Below, in pieces: positions 8,597 to 17,265 of a stretch of 64,000 nt of DNA. The notes under the pieces are model-generated. The model was not told the DNA's origin. It made no database searches and worked only from the letters and a program-made list of their open reading frames with translations. Within the stretch, counting starts at the first letter, position 1, and each line of letters starts with the position of its first letter. The position numbers and the translations under genes are program-made. Origin of the DNA: Shewanella sp. Isolate13 (GTDB lineage Bacteria > Pseudomonadota > Gammaproteobacteria > Enterobacterales > Shewanellaceae). The DNA lies in NCBI RefSeq assembly GCF_022398325.1, contig NZ_JAKEVD010000004.1:156075-220074 (forward strand), in the 5' to 3' direction.

Positions 8597-10219
8597 ATGC
8601 TGTATCTATTAGCTAGCTGCATCGCACTATTATTAGGCCCACTGTTTTATCGATTCTTTTCGACAGGCAACGGGTTACAAAAAGGCCTAGACGGATTTAT
8701 ATTCGTGTCTCTGGGCGGCCTAGTGTTGGTTCATATTCTTCCAGAGCTATTAGAACATGGCGGATTTCTCGCAATTGTATTTGTGATTATCGGGATCTGG
8801 GGGCCGACACTGAGTGAGCGGTTATTCCACCGTTACTCCGAAGTCACTCACAACCTCACCTTAATCTTAGGTATTGGCGGATTGCTACTGCACACCATCA
8901 CAGATGGTGGAGCGATGATATTAGCCCAACAAGACGGCAACTCGCCTCTACTCGCACTGGGGATAATCCTGCATCGACTGCCTGTCGGTGTAGCCATCTG
9001 GTGGTTACTCAAGCCACAAGTCGGCAGTCGTTGGGCTATGGCAGTTCTGGCAGCCATGATGCTATTAACCTCCGTGGGTTACTTTGCCGGAGAGCAGCTG
9101 CTGTCTCATTTAAGCCTTGAAAATACCGTTTACTTACAAGCATTTGTTACCGGCTCCATTCTACATGTGGTGTTACATCAACCCCATGGCACGCCAGTAA
9201 CCGACAAACAAGGCAAGTATGAGTACCAAGCTGGGATCGGCAGCTTACTCGGTATCGCCCTGCTATTTTTACTGCTGATGATGGACTCTGGTGGCCACGA
9301 CCATCACCACAGCCATAGCCACTCAACCGAGCACCTACTCGACTGGATGCTGACTATCGCGCCCGTATTACTGCTAAGCTATGCCGTGGCGAGTCTGCGC
9401 TTCCACTATGGACTCACGCCCCACAACGACCAACTGGGTAAACTTTGGTTACAGCGATTACTTGGGCCAGAGGCAATCATTATTACCGGCTTACTACTTG
9501 GTCCCATGTTCGCCCTGATCCAAGCGGTCTCTGTCGCGATTATTGGTTGGCAGCTCACTCGCTGCAATGTCGAGCCTACCGACCCCCATGATGAGCTGCC
9601 CAAATCCGCTTGGCGTTTTGGCTTCGCTCACCTCGTTGACCGCAGTGCACCATGGATCTTGCTAAGTTTAGTGTTAGCCAATCTGATTGGTCACCCAGCA
9701 GTGCCACTTTCAAGCCCACTGGTACAAGTCATCGTGCTGTTGTTAGTATTCCTGCCGATGCGCTTTTGTAATCTCGGCGCAGCGGTATTGTCCTTATCTT
9801 TAGCTTACAGTGGCTGGACAACCACGGCAGTGATCTTACCGTTAATCGCCGCACCAATATTTAACTTGGCCCAGCTAAAAATGATGAATTGGAGCCAAAG
9901 AACTAGCCTGTTTGCCCTGCTAATTGCATTACTTGGAGCAATTGAGTTACTGCATCCTAAGTGGCAAGCCATGGTTCATTTACCCGCCACACTCAACAGC
10001 TTCTGCTTGGTAATTGTGGCTATGTTGTTCGCCACCAGCTTGCTTCGCCTTGGGCCACGTAAGTTCTTAAGCCGACTCATGCTGCTTAAGCCCAAAGCTC
10101 ATAATCATGACCACGGACACTCCCATGGTGACGAGCATAGCCATGAGCCAGTACACAGTCATGGACATAGTCATGAAAAGAGCCATAAGCATGGGCATGA
10201 CCATAAGCACCACCATTAA
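8597..10219 (+). CDS. ZIP-like/permease fusion membrane protein with His-rich loop and tail
   Basis: A protein of 540 residues with two hydrophobic halves. The first (about 1-225) has ZIP transporter-like features: VLVHILPELLEHGG, then HTITDGGAMILA and GIILHRLPVGVAIWW, which match the metal-binding helices IV and V of ZIP proteins (H-x3-D and H-x2-P). A His-rich loop follows (DHHHSHSHSTEHLLD, about 235-250). The second half (about 250-500) resembles the DUF318/ArsP-type permease fold, with FAHLVDRSAPWILLSLVLA as its marker. The tail (about 508-540) is almost entirely His, Asp, Gly and Ser. A role in divalent metal (Zn, Ni, Co) transport or tolerance in the inner membrane is inferred. Start at 8597 has a GGA ribosome-binding site. 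Confidence 0.75.
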   Translation: MLYLLASCIALLLGPLFYRFFSTGNGLQKGLDGFIFVSLGGLVLVHILPELLEHGGFLAIVFVIIGIWGPTLSERLFHRYSEVTHNLTLILGIGGLLLHTITDGGAMILAQQDGNSPLLALGIILHRLPVGVAIWWLLKPQVGSRWAMAVLAAMMLLTSVGYFAGEQLLSHLSLENTVYLQAFVTGSILHVVLHQPHGTPVTDKQGKYEYQAGIGSLLGIALLFLLLMMDSGGHDHHHSHSHSTEHLLDWMLTIAPVLLLSYAVASLRFHYGLTPHNDQLGKLWLQRLLGPEAIIITGLLLGPMFALIQAVSVAIIGWQLTRCNVEPTDPHDELPKSAWRFGFAHLVDRSAPWILLSLVLANLIGHPAVPLSSPLVQVIVLLLVFLPMRFCNLGAAVLSLSLAYSGWTTTAVILPLIAAPIFNLAQLKMMNWSQRTSLFALLIALLGAIELLHPKWQAMVHLPATLNSFCLVIVAMLFATSLLRLGPRKFLSRLMLLKPKAHNHDHGHSHGDEHSHEPVHSHGHSHEKSHKHGHDHKHHH

Positions 10220-10305
10220 CGCCTGCTTCGTCTAATCGACTCTGGCTAGCTTTTCTAAGTCATGGGCATTAACCTGTATCCATGACTTAGAATTGAGCTA
10301 TGTTT

Positions 10306-11076
10306 ATGTGCATCCTTTTTGTTGCGTTGCAGACTCACCCACAATTCCCATTAATCATCTGCGCCAATCGCGATGAGTTTCATCATCGCCCCACTGAGGC
10401 CGCTCATTTCTGGCCAACCTCAAATAAGTCCAACGCGTTATTAGCCGGGAAAGACCTAGAAGCAGGGGGAACTTGGCTAGGTGTGAATCAACTAGGCAAG
10501 ATAGCAGGCTTGACCAATATCCGCGCGCCAGAGCTCAACCAAAATGATATGAGAAGCCGCGGAGAGCTAGTATTAAAAGCCTTAGAAGACGATGCAATCG
10601 ATCATGATTGGTTACAGCTCCATAGCCGTTTCTACAACCCATTTAATTTACTCTTTGGCGATGAAGAACAGCTTCAGTGTTTCAATAGCCGTAGTCAGAC
10701 ACTCACCCGACTCAGCCCTGGGTTTCACTCCATCAGCAATGGTGCACTCGATGATATTTGGCCCAAGATGGCCCGTGGTACGTTAGCGATCGAGCAGCAT
10801 ATTACCGACAATACGAGTCCCGATATCGATGCCCTGCTCGGCATCATGACAGATAACACCCAAGCACCAGATGAGGAGTTGCCCCAGACAGGGGTGAGTT
10901 TAGAGTGGGAGCGGCACCTGTCTTCGATCTACATTCAGCATGAAGAATATGGCACTCGCTCAACCAGCATCATCCTTAAAGACAAACAGGGCAAGATACA
11001 CTTCACCGAGGTGAGATATGACGGTAAGGGGCGCAACTTAGGTCGCGATGAGTTTACGATTGCAGCGAGTGAGTAA
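10306..11076 (+). CDS. NRDE/TANGO2 family protein
   Basis: A protein of 256 residues if started at the ATG at 10306; an ATG two codons upstream (10300) is possible. The 10306 start gives the N-terminus MCILFVAL, which places a Cys at position 2 as in TANGO2 homologues, and the family signature CANRDEFHHRPT follows. Further matches are GGTWLGVNQLGKIAGLTN and the C-terminal YGTRSTSIILKDKQGKIHFTEVRYD. The biochemical role of bacterial members is unsettled; the fold resembles N-terminal nucleophile hydrolases and eukaryotic members are linked to lipid or haem handling. It is a single-gene unit. Confidence 0.88.
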   Translation: MCILFVALQTHPQFPLIICANRDEFHHRPTEAAHFWPTSNKSNALLAGKDLEAGGTWLGVNQLGKIAGLTNIRAPELNQNDMRSRGELVLKALEDDAIDHDWLQLHSRFYNPFNLLFGDEEQLQCFNSRSQTLTRLSPGFHSISNGALDDIWPKMARGTLAIEQHITDNTSPDIDALLGIMTDNTQAPDEELPQTGVSLEWERHLSSIYIQHEEYGTRSTSIILKDKQGKIHFTEVRYDGKGRNLGRDEFTIAASE

Positions 11077-11104
11077 ACAGACTCACACTACGCCCATATT
11101 AATC

Positions 11105-11176
11105 TTATTTTTGGGCGTGCTTGAGCAGATAAAGTGAACCTGCAACCAACACTACTGCGGGGATAAGAAAAACCAT
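11105..11176 (-). CDS. putative 23-residue membrane peptide
   Basis: A short frame encoding MVFLIPAVVLVAGSLYLLKH and three more residues: one hydrophobic helix with a basic C-terminal end. It is preceded by a strong ribosome-binding site (AAGGAGAAAG, 3 bases or so before the ATG) and lies 17 bases downstream of the NTF2-like gene on the same strand, so it could be co-translated with it. No family is recognised. Short single-helix proteins are easily missed; this one has a better ribosome-binding site than many annotated neighbours, but coding potential is not proven. Confidence 0.45.
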   Translation of the reverse strand: MVFLIPAVVLVAGSLYLLKHAQK

Positions 11177-11193
11177 AACTTTCTCCTTAACGA

Positions 11194-11622
11194 CTAATCA
11201 GAGGTGTGGTCGTGGGTGATCACCCAACGATCATCGATTTTCTCGACCAATAACGTAAACACACCATTCGGGTTATCTTTGGTGCGTTCCAGTGACCAAC
11301 GACCGACAACAACTGCGGCATAGTTACTGAGCATCTTGATCTCTTTAATGGTGAAAGTCAGCGTGCCTAGGGTCGCTTTATCGGGATAATGCTTCTTATA
11401 AGCGGCTAGGGTCTTCTCCCAACCGTAGCGAAATTTACCATTGGAGACGAAACGCATCTTGTCGTCATTCCAATAGCCCTGCATATAAGCATCTAAGTCG
11501 CCGCGATTCCATGCAGCTTGCTGTTCAGCCAAAATATTAGCAATATCATCGGTTGGTACAGCATTTACGTTAAATGCCATGCACAACAATAAGACACTGA
11601 TTCCTTTTTTAAACATTGCCAC
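11194..11622 (-). CDS. secreted NTF2-like (DUF4440/SnoaL) protein
   Basis: A protein of 142 residues with a signal peptide (MAMFKKGISVLLLCMAFNVNAVP, cleavage near residue 22) followed by a cone-shaped NTF2-like domain: DIANILAEQQAAWNRGDLDAYM, then WEKTLAAYKKHYPDKATLGTL, VVVGRWSLERTKDNPNGVFT and a closing VEKIDDRWVITHDHTS. This is the DUF4440/SnoaL-like pattern, in which the fold binds small ligands or acts as a peptide-binding module. The function here is unknown and the location is periplasmic by its signal. The ATG at 11622 is followed downstream by the tiny membrane-peptide frame. Confidence 0.8.
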   Translation of the reverse strand: MAMFKKGISVLLLCMAFNVNAVPTDDIANILAEQQAAWNRGDLDAYMQGYWNDDKMRFVSNGKFRYGWEKTLAAYKKHYPDKATLGTLTFTIKEIKMLSNYAAVVVGRWSLERTKDNPNGVFTLLVEKIDDRWVITHDHTSD

Positions 11623-11757
11623 TCTCCGATCGGGCTTTATTAGGTGTACTATAACTCAATTATCTCACTGACGTCTTGTCACCAATCCTAGCAAATGATT
11701 GGCTAAAGCCGCAGAAAACATCAATACTCATAAAAAAGGCCGGAAGGTTTTCGTTAT

Positions 11758-12309
11758 ATGTTTCAACTATTTTGGAAAGGGCTGCTAAAACTCATCGGCT
11801 GGAAAATATCCGGCGAGCTGCCAAAAGATAAACAATTTATTGCCATTGTTGCGCCACATACCAGTAACTGGGATTTCATCATAGGGGTTATCGCCCGTGG
11901 CGCACTTGGTGCAAAAGTGAACTTTTTAGGTAAACATCAACTGTTTATTCCCCCTTGGGGCTGGTTTTTCAAAGCCATTGGCGGAACCCCTGTCGATAGA
12001 CGCAAGAGTAATAATCTGGTCGATGCCGTGGCCGAGCTATTTAAAGCCGACCCGAATTTCTGCCTAGCCTTGGCACCGGAGGGAACCCGTAGTCCGGTAT
12101 CTCGCTGGAAAACAGGCTTTTATCATATTGCCAATAAAGCTCAGGTACCGATCATTACCGTGGGGCTCGATTTCGGAAAAAAAACCATAGTGATCGCCGA
12201 AGGAAAACTCCCCACTGGTGACATTCGGCAAGAGATGAATGAGATAGTTGATTTTTATCGCTCAATTCAAGGCCGTCATCCAAAAGCGATTCCTGACTAT
12301 AACCCTTAG
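11758..12309 (+). CDS. PlsC-like lysophospholipid acyltransferase family protein
   Basis: A protein of 183 residues with the acyltransferase motifs in order: H-x4-D as HTSNWD (about residue 37-42), the FLGKHQLF/GGTPVDR block, and APEGTRS (about 109-115). These are the catalytic and glycerol-phosphate-binding motifs of the PlsC superfamily. It is shorter than classical PlsC (about 240) and lacks an obvious long N-terminal membrane helix, matching a compact family of 1-acyl-glycerol-phosphate acyltransferase-like proteins common in marine bacteria. The acceptor is uncertain. The ribosome-binding site GGAAGG lies upstream of the ATG at 11758. Confidence 0.82.
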   Translation: MFQLFWKGLLKLIGWKISGELPKDKQFIAIVAPHTSNWDFIIGVIARGALGAKVNFLGKHQLFIPPWGWFFKAIGGTPVDRRKSNNLVDAVAELFKADPNFCLALAPEGTRSPVSRWKTGFYHIANKAQVPIITVGLDFGKKTIVIAEGKLPTGDIRQEMNEIVDFYRSIQGRHPKAIPDYNP

Positions 12310-12373
12310 CTTATTGCCTAAATAATGTCTGGCGGCTATAGTGCAGCCAGACATTCAAAATTGTATAAAATCT

Positions 12374-13000
12374 ATGAGCTTCGATACCTGGTTACTCTAC
12401 CTATTCGCCATCTTGTTGATTGCGGTCTCTCCCGGCACCATGGCCGTATTGTCTATGGGTCACGGCATTCACTACGGTAAGAGCCGTAGCGTCGCAACGG
12501 CATTTGGTAGCGTAACATCGGCACTGCTACTGATGATGGCCTCGGCAGCGGGCTTAGGCGCACTGCTAAGTGCCACTGAATATGGCTTTACGGTATTGAA
12601 GTGGTGTGGTGCAGCATACCTGCTGTTTCTAGGCATTAAGCTACTCCTCACTAAAGGCGATGGCAAAGGGCTGGATCTAAAAACCACCGAAGGTAAAGGC
12701 ACGCCAAAGCAGCTATTTAAACAAGCTTTTCTCGTTGGGATCAGCAATCCCAAGGATCTGCTATTTTTTGCCGCTCTGTTTCCACAATTTATCGACATCA
12801 GTGCGCCCCAAGGGCCACAACTATTCATCTTGGCCGCAACTTGGGCGGTGGTCGACTTTAGCTTTGTGATGATCTACGCCAGCATGGCCAATGTGCTTGC
12901 CCCCACATTGAAATCCAGCAACAAGCTACATTGGTTCGATAGAACCAGTGGTGGGGTATTTGTGGCTTTGGCGGCAATATTAGTCAGCCGAGAAAACTAG
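12374..13000 (+). CDS. LysE/RhtB family amino-acid exporter
   Basis: About 208 residues from the ATG at 12374; a longer frame to 12341 adds 11 residues of non-membrane sequence and is less likely. Six membrane helices are visible with the LysE hallmarks: LLIAVSPGTMAVLSMGHGIHYG near the N-terminus, LKWCGAAYLLFLGIKLL, and FLVGISNPKDLLFFAALFPQFI. The family exports amino acids or small hydrophilic metabolites across the inner membrane; the substrate is not predictable from sequence. It lies 65 bases after the acyltransferase on the same strand, but the two have no evident shared task. A strong hairpin follows. Confidence 0.85.
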   Translation: MSFDTWLLYLFAILLIAVSPGTMAVLSMGHGIHYGKSRSVATAFGSVTSALLLMMASAAGLGALLSATEYGFTVLKWCGAAYLLFLGIKLLLTKGDGKGLDLKTTEGKGTPKQLFKQAFLVGISNPKDLLFFAALFPQFIDISAPQGPQLFILAATWAVVDFSFVMIYASMANVLAPTLKSSNKLHWFDRTSGGVFVALAAILVSREN

Positions 13001-13023
13001 TTTCCAAGTGAGTGAAAATAGCA

Positions 13024-13048
13024 AAGCCAGCTTTCAAGCTGGCTTTTT
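13024..13048. terminator. rho-independent terminator between convergent genes
   Basis: AAGCCAGC / GCTGGCTT stem with a 6-base loop followed by a T-run on the plus strand, after the LysE-type gene and before the 3' end of the mechanosensitive channel gene. Confidence 0.8.
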
Positions 13049-13057
13049 AGTGTATGA

Positions 13058-14311
13058 CTAATGTTTCAAGCTGCGTACATCCGCCCCAGTTGGACCTTGG
13101 AATACTCTTAGGCCAAACTCTGGCAATATCGCAAACAGATGGTCGAAGATATCGGCTTGGATCCCTTCGTAGAACTCCCAGCGGGTATCGTTCGTAAAGA
13201 TATACAGCTCAAGCGGCACTCCCAGCTCAGTAGGCGCAAGCTGACGCACCATCAAGGTCATATCTTTGCGGATCTTATCGTGCCGCTGCAGATACTCTTG
13301 AACATAGGCCCTAAAGGTACCTAAATTCGTTAGGTGGCGACTATTCACATACATCTCCGCATCTTCAACTTGAGCGTTATATGTAATGATCTCCGCCGAT
13401 TTTGCAGAGAAATAGTCCTTAAGACAATTGATCTTGCTTAAACTATGCATATCTTCTTCAGTTAAAAATCGCACCGATTGAATATCGATCTGTAGTGCAC
13501 GCTTAATTCTACGGCCGCCAGATTCTGACATGCCACGCCAGTTTCTAAAAGAACCTGAAGTTAAGGAATAGGCTGGTAGCATAGTCAAGGTTTGGTCAAA
13601 GTTACGCACCTTAACCGTGGTTAATGATACCTCCTCGACAGTACCATTTGCGCCATAGTTATCCATCTCGATCCAGTCTCCAGGGCTCACCATGCGGTTG
13701 GCCGCAAGTTGGATCCCGGCCACAAAGCCCAAGATAGTATCTCTAAATACCAACATAACTAAACCGGTCGCAACACCTAAACCACTAAGAAAGTAGATCG
13801 GTGATTGATCGGCTAGAACCGATATTGAGATGATGATGGCGACAAAAAACATGAACAGCTTCGCCAGCTGTACAAAGCTCTTAATCGGTAATCTACGGCT
13901 GACCAAATTGTAATCCGCGATCTCATTGGCGGCGTCTAGGGCGCTGTATATGGCGCGGATAAACAACACCACAATAGTGACATCGAGAAGTCGGTCGGTC
14001 AGGCTGCTAAGAAGCTTGTGATCTGTTAACGCTAGGGGCATCAAAATATTCAAGATCAGAATAGGCACCAATATCGCCATCTTCTCCAATACTTGATGAC
14101 GCATGAAGATGTCATCCCAGTGGGCTTTGGAACGCTGGATCACTAGATTCATCGTGGTCACAACACCGCGCTTCACAAAGTAATAACCAATAAAGGCCAC
14201 CACAAAACACGCAAACAGCATAATTGCACTCGAAACACCATCTGACGGCTGAGTGTCTATCCCCATATTAGTTAGCCACTGAGCAATCACAGCGCGTAAT
14301 TCCTGATCCAA
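13058..14311 (-). CDS. YbdG-like MscS-family mechanosensitive channel
   Basis: A protein of 417 residues, nearly the same length as Escherichia coli YbdG (415), to which many segments match: PIYFLSGLGVATGLVMLVFRD for the pore-region helix, ILGFVAGIQLAANRMVSPGD and NYGANGTVEEVSLTTVKVRN for the beta domain, RNWRGMSESGGRRIKRALQID, and KDMTLMVRQLAPTELGVPLE near the C-terminus. Five N-terminal membrane helices precede the pore helix. YbdG relatives open under membrane tension and protect against moderate osmotic downshock. The gene stands alone with its own upstream region, divergent from the next gene. Confidence 0.9.
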   Translation of the reverse strand: MDQELRAVIAQWLTNMGIDTQPSDGVSSAIMLFACFVVAFIGYYFVKRGVVTTMNLVIQRSKAHWDDIFMRHQVLEKMAILVPILILNILMPLALTDHKLLSSLTDRLLDVTIVVLFIRAIYSALDAANEIADYNLVSRRLPIKSFVQLAKLFMFFVAIIISISVLADQSPIYFLSGLGVATGLVMLVFRDTILGFVAGIQLAANRMVSPGDWIEMDNYGANGTVEEVSLTTVKVRNFDQTLTMLPAYSLTSGSFRNWRGMSESGGRRIKRALQIDIQSVRFLTEEDMHSLSKINCLKDYFSAKSAEIITYNAQVEDAEMYVNSRHLTNLGTFRAYVQEYLQRHDKIRKDMTLMVRQLAPTELGVPLELYIFTNDTRWEFYEGIQADIFDHLFAILPEFGLRVFQGPTGADVRSLKH

Positions 14312-14501
14312 AGCTATTCTCCAATTCTTAAGCGCTCAAATAAGCAACCAATACGTTAAAACCACCCCAACACAAATACGTGAAGGTAGAAACATTAACG
14401 CTACAAAACGCTATTATATCAGTCATTTTAGCACTGTTGGTTGACTGTAAACCAAAGTTTTAGAACAATCTCTAGCATCTGTTAGCCATTAAATTGAGGC
14501 G

Positions 14502-15041
14502 ATGATGACTCGATACTTGATAGCCAGCCTAATTGCGCTAAGCCCTCACAGCGTCATAGCAAATGACTTCAATCTAGAAGCCGACACTAAACCAGCCCCA
14601 GTTATGGCTATAACTGTAGACTATATACCGGCCGCAGAAGATATGTACGGTATCACCTTGGCTCCCCGTCATTATGACCGCGACTACGCCGATTGGGGCT
14701 ACTATATAGGCTATGCCCAGAGTAAAAAGGAGGACGTATATGTTGAGCCGCCGGGCGAAGCCTATACTCGTAATACCCTCTGGCGCTTTGGCCTAAGCTA
14801 TACTCTAACAGCAGACCTAAGCCTCTACGGCGGTGCAACTGCCTACACCACAGAATATTCTTCGACCACCAATATCGTCCCCTATGTTGTTGGCGCAGAA
14901 CCCGTTTGGGAAACTGAAAAAGATACCAGCTGGGGAGCCGAAGTGGGCCTACGTTACGTTATAGGCAAACACCTTATGCTAGGCGCAGGCTATAACTCAG
15001 CCACCGAGTCTGCAGTATTGAGTATTGGTTACTCCATGTAA
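14502..15041 (+). CDS. small outer-membrane beta-barrel-like protein
   Basis: A protein of 179 residues (or 178 from the second Met). A signal peptide (MMTRYLIASLIALSPHSVIAN) is followed by alternating hydrophobic/polar strands: ADWGYYIGYAQS, TLWRFGLSYTLTADLSLYGGATAYTTEY, WGAEVGLRYVIGKHLMLGAGYN and the last strand SAVLSIGYSM. This strand pattern suggests a small 8-stranded outer-membrane barrel. No named family is recognised and no function is proposed. The 3' end of this gene is the seed of the tandem repeats immediately downstream. Confidence 0.7.
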   Translation: MMTRYLIASLIALSPHSVIANDFNLEADTKPAPVMAITVDYIPAAEDMYGITLAPRHYDRDYADWGYYIGYAQSKKEDVYVEPPGEAYTRNTLWRFGLSYTLTADLSLYGGATAYTTEYSSTTNIVPYVVGAEPVWETEKDTSWGAEVGLRYVIGKHLMLGAGYNSATESAVLSIGYSM

Positions 15042-15412
15042 TCCGCTATTTGATAAGAAGTTGCAATCCCGCTATGCGCCTTATGGGAGGCGCAAGCTAT
15101 CACTCACTATTACCAGCGACCGAGTCTGCTCTATTTTGTAGCCAGTATTGGTTACTCCATGTAATCCGCTATTTGATAAGAAGTTGCAGTCCCGCTATGC
15201 GCCTTATGGGAGGCGCAAGCTATCACTCACTATTACCAGCGACCGAGTCTGCTCTATTTTGTAGCCAGTATTGGTTACCCCATGTAATCCGCTATTTGAT
15301 AAGAAGTTGCAGTCAGCCTAACTTACCGCTATGCGCCTTATGGGAGGCGCAAGCTATCACTCACTATTGCCAGCGACCGAGTCTGCTCTATTTCCTAGCC
15401 AGTATCGGCTGC
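15022..15412. repeat. 123-bp tandem repeat array derived from the 3' end of the preceding gene
   Basis: The string GTATTGGTTACTCCATGTAA and the following sequence recur with exact 123-base period at 15022 and 15145, and again (with ACCCC for ACTCC) at 15268; a fourth, degenerate start lies at 15402 because the third unit has an 11-base insertion (AGCCTAACTTA). Each unit carries a small hairpin GCGCC/GGCGC and a degraded copy of the last codons of the barrel protein (ATESA...SIGYSM). Because 123 is a multiple of 3, one frame stays open across the array (15050-15421), but it lacks a ribosome-binding site and is likely not expressed. Confidence 0.9.
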
Positions 15413-15555
15413 TCCATCTAATCTGCTTACTCCATGAAGCTTTTCTATAAGGCATTGAATTAGCGCACCGAAAGATCACATATTTATCAGCATGAGTATG
15501 AATCGAGTAATTCTTTGTCTATGCTAGGGCAATCAACTTAAATAGGTTAATTGCC

Positions 15556-16188
15556 ATGTATAAAGCTCTGCGAACCTACGCCACTATCGCGTTACTGATG
15601 TTTTCTATCCCTGCTCTCGCCGAAGAGGTGGCGCGGGTGACCCTAGAAAATGGTGCAACCGTTAAACTAAACGATGACTTCACCTGGGAGTATGTGATCC
15701 TTGAGAGTCAAACCAAGCCCGACACAGCAGTGCCTGCGACCCTACCGGCAACGGTCGGCACAGTTGCAGCAGCTGACAGCACTGCAGCAACCACAGCAGA
15801 GCAAGCAACAACAGAAACACTGACCTCTAATGCTATCGCTCAATCGGCACTACTCAAGTCGACGGCTAAAGGCGGAGTGAAAGTCAGCTTGCTTAACAGT
15901 CAGTGGGACGACGATGGCCGCCTAGGACTGACTTTCGAGCTTAACAGCACCAGCCCAGAGCATTATGTGATGATAGAGCTAGAGATCAGCCTATTTGCCG
16001 ACTCAGGTACGCTGATCAGCAAAGAGAAGGTGAAAGTCTGGCAGGCGATATTCAGAATGCCTGACACCTATCTGCGTAAAGGCCAAACCCGTGATAGCCG
16101 CATATTCTGGATTGAAGGCATCGACAAGGCTCAGTGGACAAAACAGTTAATGAGCCTAAAAATGGGTGAGATGGACTCACGCATGTAA
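15556..16188 (+). CDS. secreted DUF3157-like protein
   Basis: A protein of 210 residues with a signal peptide (cleaved after ALAEE, near residue 23), an N-terminal strand ARVTLENGATVKLNDDFTWEYV, an Ala/Thr-rich low-complexity linker (about 55-95), and a beta-rich C-terminal domain containing VKVSLLNSQWDDDGRLGLTF and WQAIFRMPDTYLRKGQTRDS. This layout matches the DUF3157 family of Vibrio and Shewanella, for which no role is known. The protein is probably periplasmic. It is a single-gene unit ended by a strong terminator. Confidence 0.75.
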   Translation: MYKALRTYATIALLMFSIPALAEEVARVTLENGATVKLNDDFTWEYVILESQTKPDTAVPATLPATVGTVAAADSTAATTAEQATTETLTSNAIAQSALLKSTAKGGVKVSLLNSQWDDDGRLGLTFELNSTSPEHYVMIELEISLFADSGTLISKEKVKVWQAIFRMPDTYLRKGQTRDSRIFWIEGIDKAQWTKQLMSLKMGEMDSRM

Positions 16189-16204
16189 CCTCTCAAAATA
16201 AAAC

Positions 16205-16238
16205 TAAGCCGTAAGGGTTCTACCCTTGCGGCTTTTTT
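16205..16238 (+). terminator. rho-independent terminator
   Basis: Stem AGCCGTAAGGG / CCCTTGCGGCT (one mismatch pair) with a short loop and a run of six T, 17 bases after the DUF3157-like gene. Confidence 0.88.
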
Positions 16239-16424
16239 CATTTAAGTATCTTGTAAAAGCGCAAAATATATCGATCTAACTCGCCTTTTTTCAGTAAATC
16301 TAACCTCACCTAGTTCCCAGCATAACATTTAGTTATAGCTGATAAATATTTAATCAATTGACCCAAACAGGGGGGCTAAACATATAATCCATCCATAGAT
16401 TAAATATATTACTTTGGTTAACTC

Positions 16425-17165
16425 ATGGAACTATCATTATTATTAATGACAGTGTTTTTCGCGGCAACTTTACAGGCTGCAACTGGTTTTGGATTTGGTT
16501 TAATTGGCGTCAGCTTCTTACTTATTTTATTGCAATCTAATTCAGCCGTTCAAATTGTCATTATATTAACCTTAGCCATGTCGCTTGTTCACTGGGTTAA
16601 AATTCGCAAGATAGCACCAATGGATCTCGTTAAAAAAATAATGCTAGGGTGTGTACTCGGTTATCCTATCGGCATTATTATTTTTAGCAATTTCGATCTT
16701 ACCGCGCTTAAAGTTTCTGTCGCACTACTTATTCTAGCGATTACCGTCCAAACCATCTTAGAGATGATTAAATCCCATAAAGGACATGAAACAACTCCAG
16801 CTAGCATGGGCAAAGGCTCCTGCTTCGGAGTAGGTACCATGTCTGGTGTCATGGCTAGCGCAATGGCAATGCCTGGGCCAGTGGTCGTAGCATACCTAAC
16901 ACGTAGCGTACTGTCGAAAGACCAAATCCGAGCCACGGTAATCACTTGCTCCACCTTATCTTACATAGTGGCTTTAGGCCTACAGGCTTCTGTTGTTGGA
17001 ATTGAAACGCAAACACTTAAAACATCCATGATGCTAATTCCTGCAACCTTTATTGGCGCATTCTTTGGAGATTATATTGCTAAGTTCATTAACCCGAACT
17101 TATTTAAAAAGATCACCCTAGTCGTTTTATTTGGCAGCGGAATAAACATCTTAATAAACATATAA
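16425..17165 (+). CDS. TauE/SafE (DUF81) family exporter
   Basis: A protein of 246 residues with seven or eight membrane helices. The opening FFAATLQAATGFGFGLIGVSFLLILL is the first TauE repeat motif, and GVGTMSGVMASAMAMPGPVVVAYL is the second. TauE (DUF81) in Cupriavidus necator is a putative sulfite exporter of C2-sulfonate metabolism; other members handle other sulfur anions. It is the first gene of the island ending at ridA, 100 bases upstream of a PLP lyase, which makes export of a sulfur product of that lyase a reasonable inference. Base composition here is more AT-rich than in the flanking genes. Confidence 0.85.
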   Translation: MELSLLLMTVFFAATLQAATGFGFGLIGVSFLLILLQSNSAVQIVIILTLAMSLVHWVKIRKIAPMDLVKKIMLGCVLGYPIGIIIFSNFDLTALKVSVALLILAITVQTILEMIKSHKGHETTPASMGKGSCFGVGTMSGVMASAMAMPGPVVVAYLTRSVLSKDQIRATVITCSTLSYIVALGLQASVVGIETQTLKTSMMLIPATFIGAFFGDYIAKFINPNLFKKITLVVLFGSGINILINI

Positions 17166-17265
17166 AGCAATAGCTTTACGTTAATAACAATTAAAAACAA
17201 ACAACAAAATTAATTCTCTTACATATATTGATAAAACAATAAAATTAATATCAAAGGAATCGAAC

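Noticed and set aside
15050..15421. A 123-residue open frame over the tandem repeats
   Set aside because: It lacks a ribosome-binding site and a family, and is explained by a repeat length divisible by 3.
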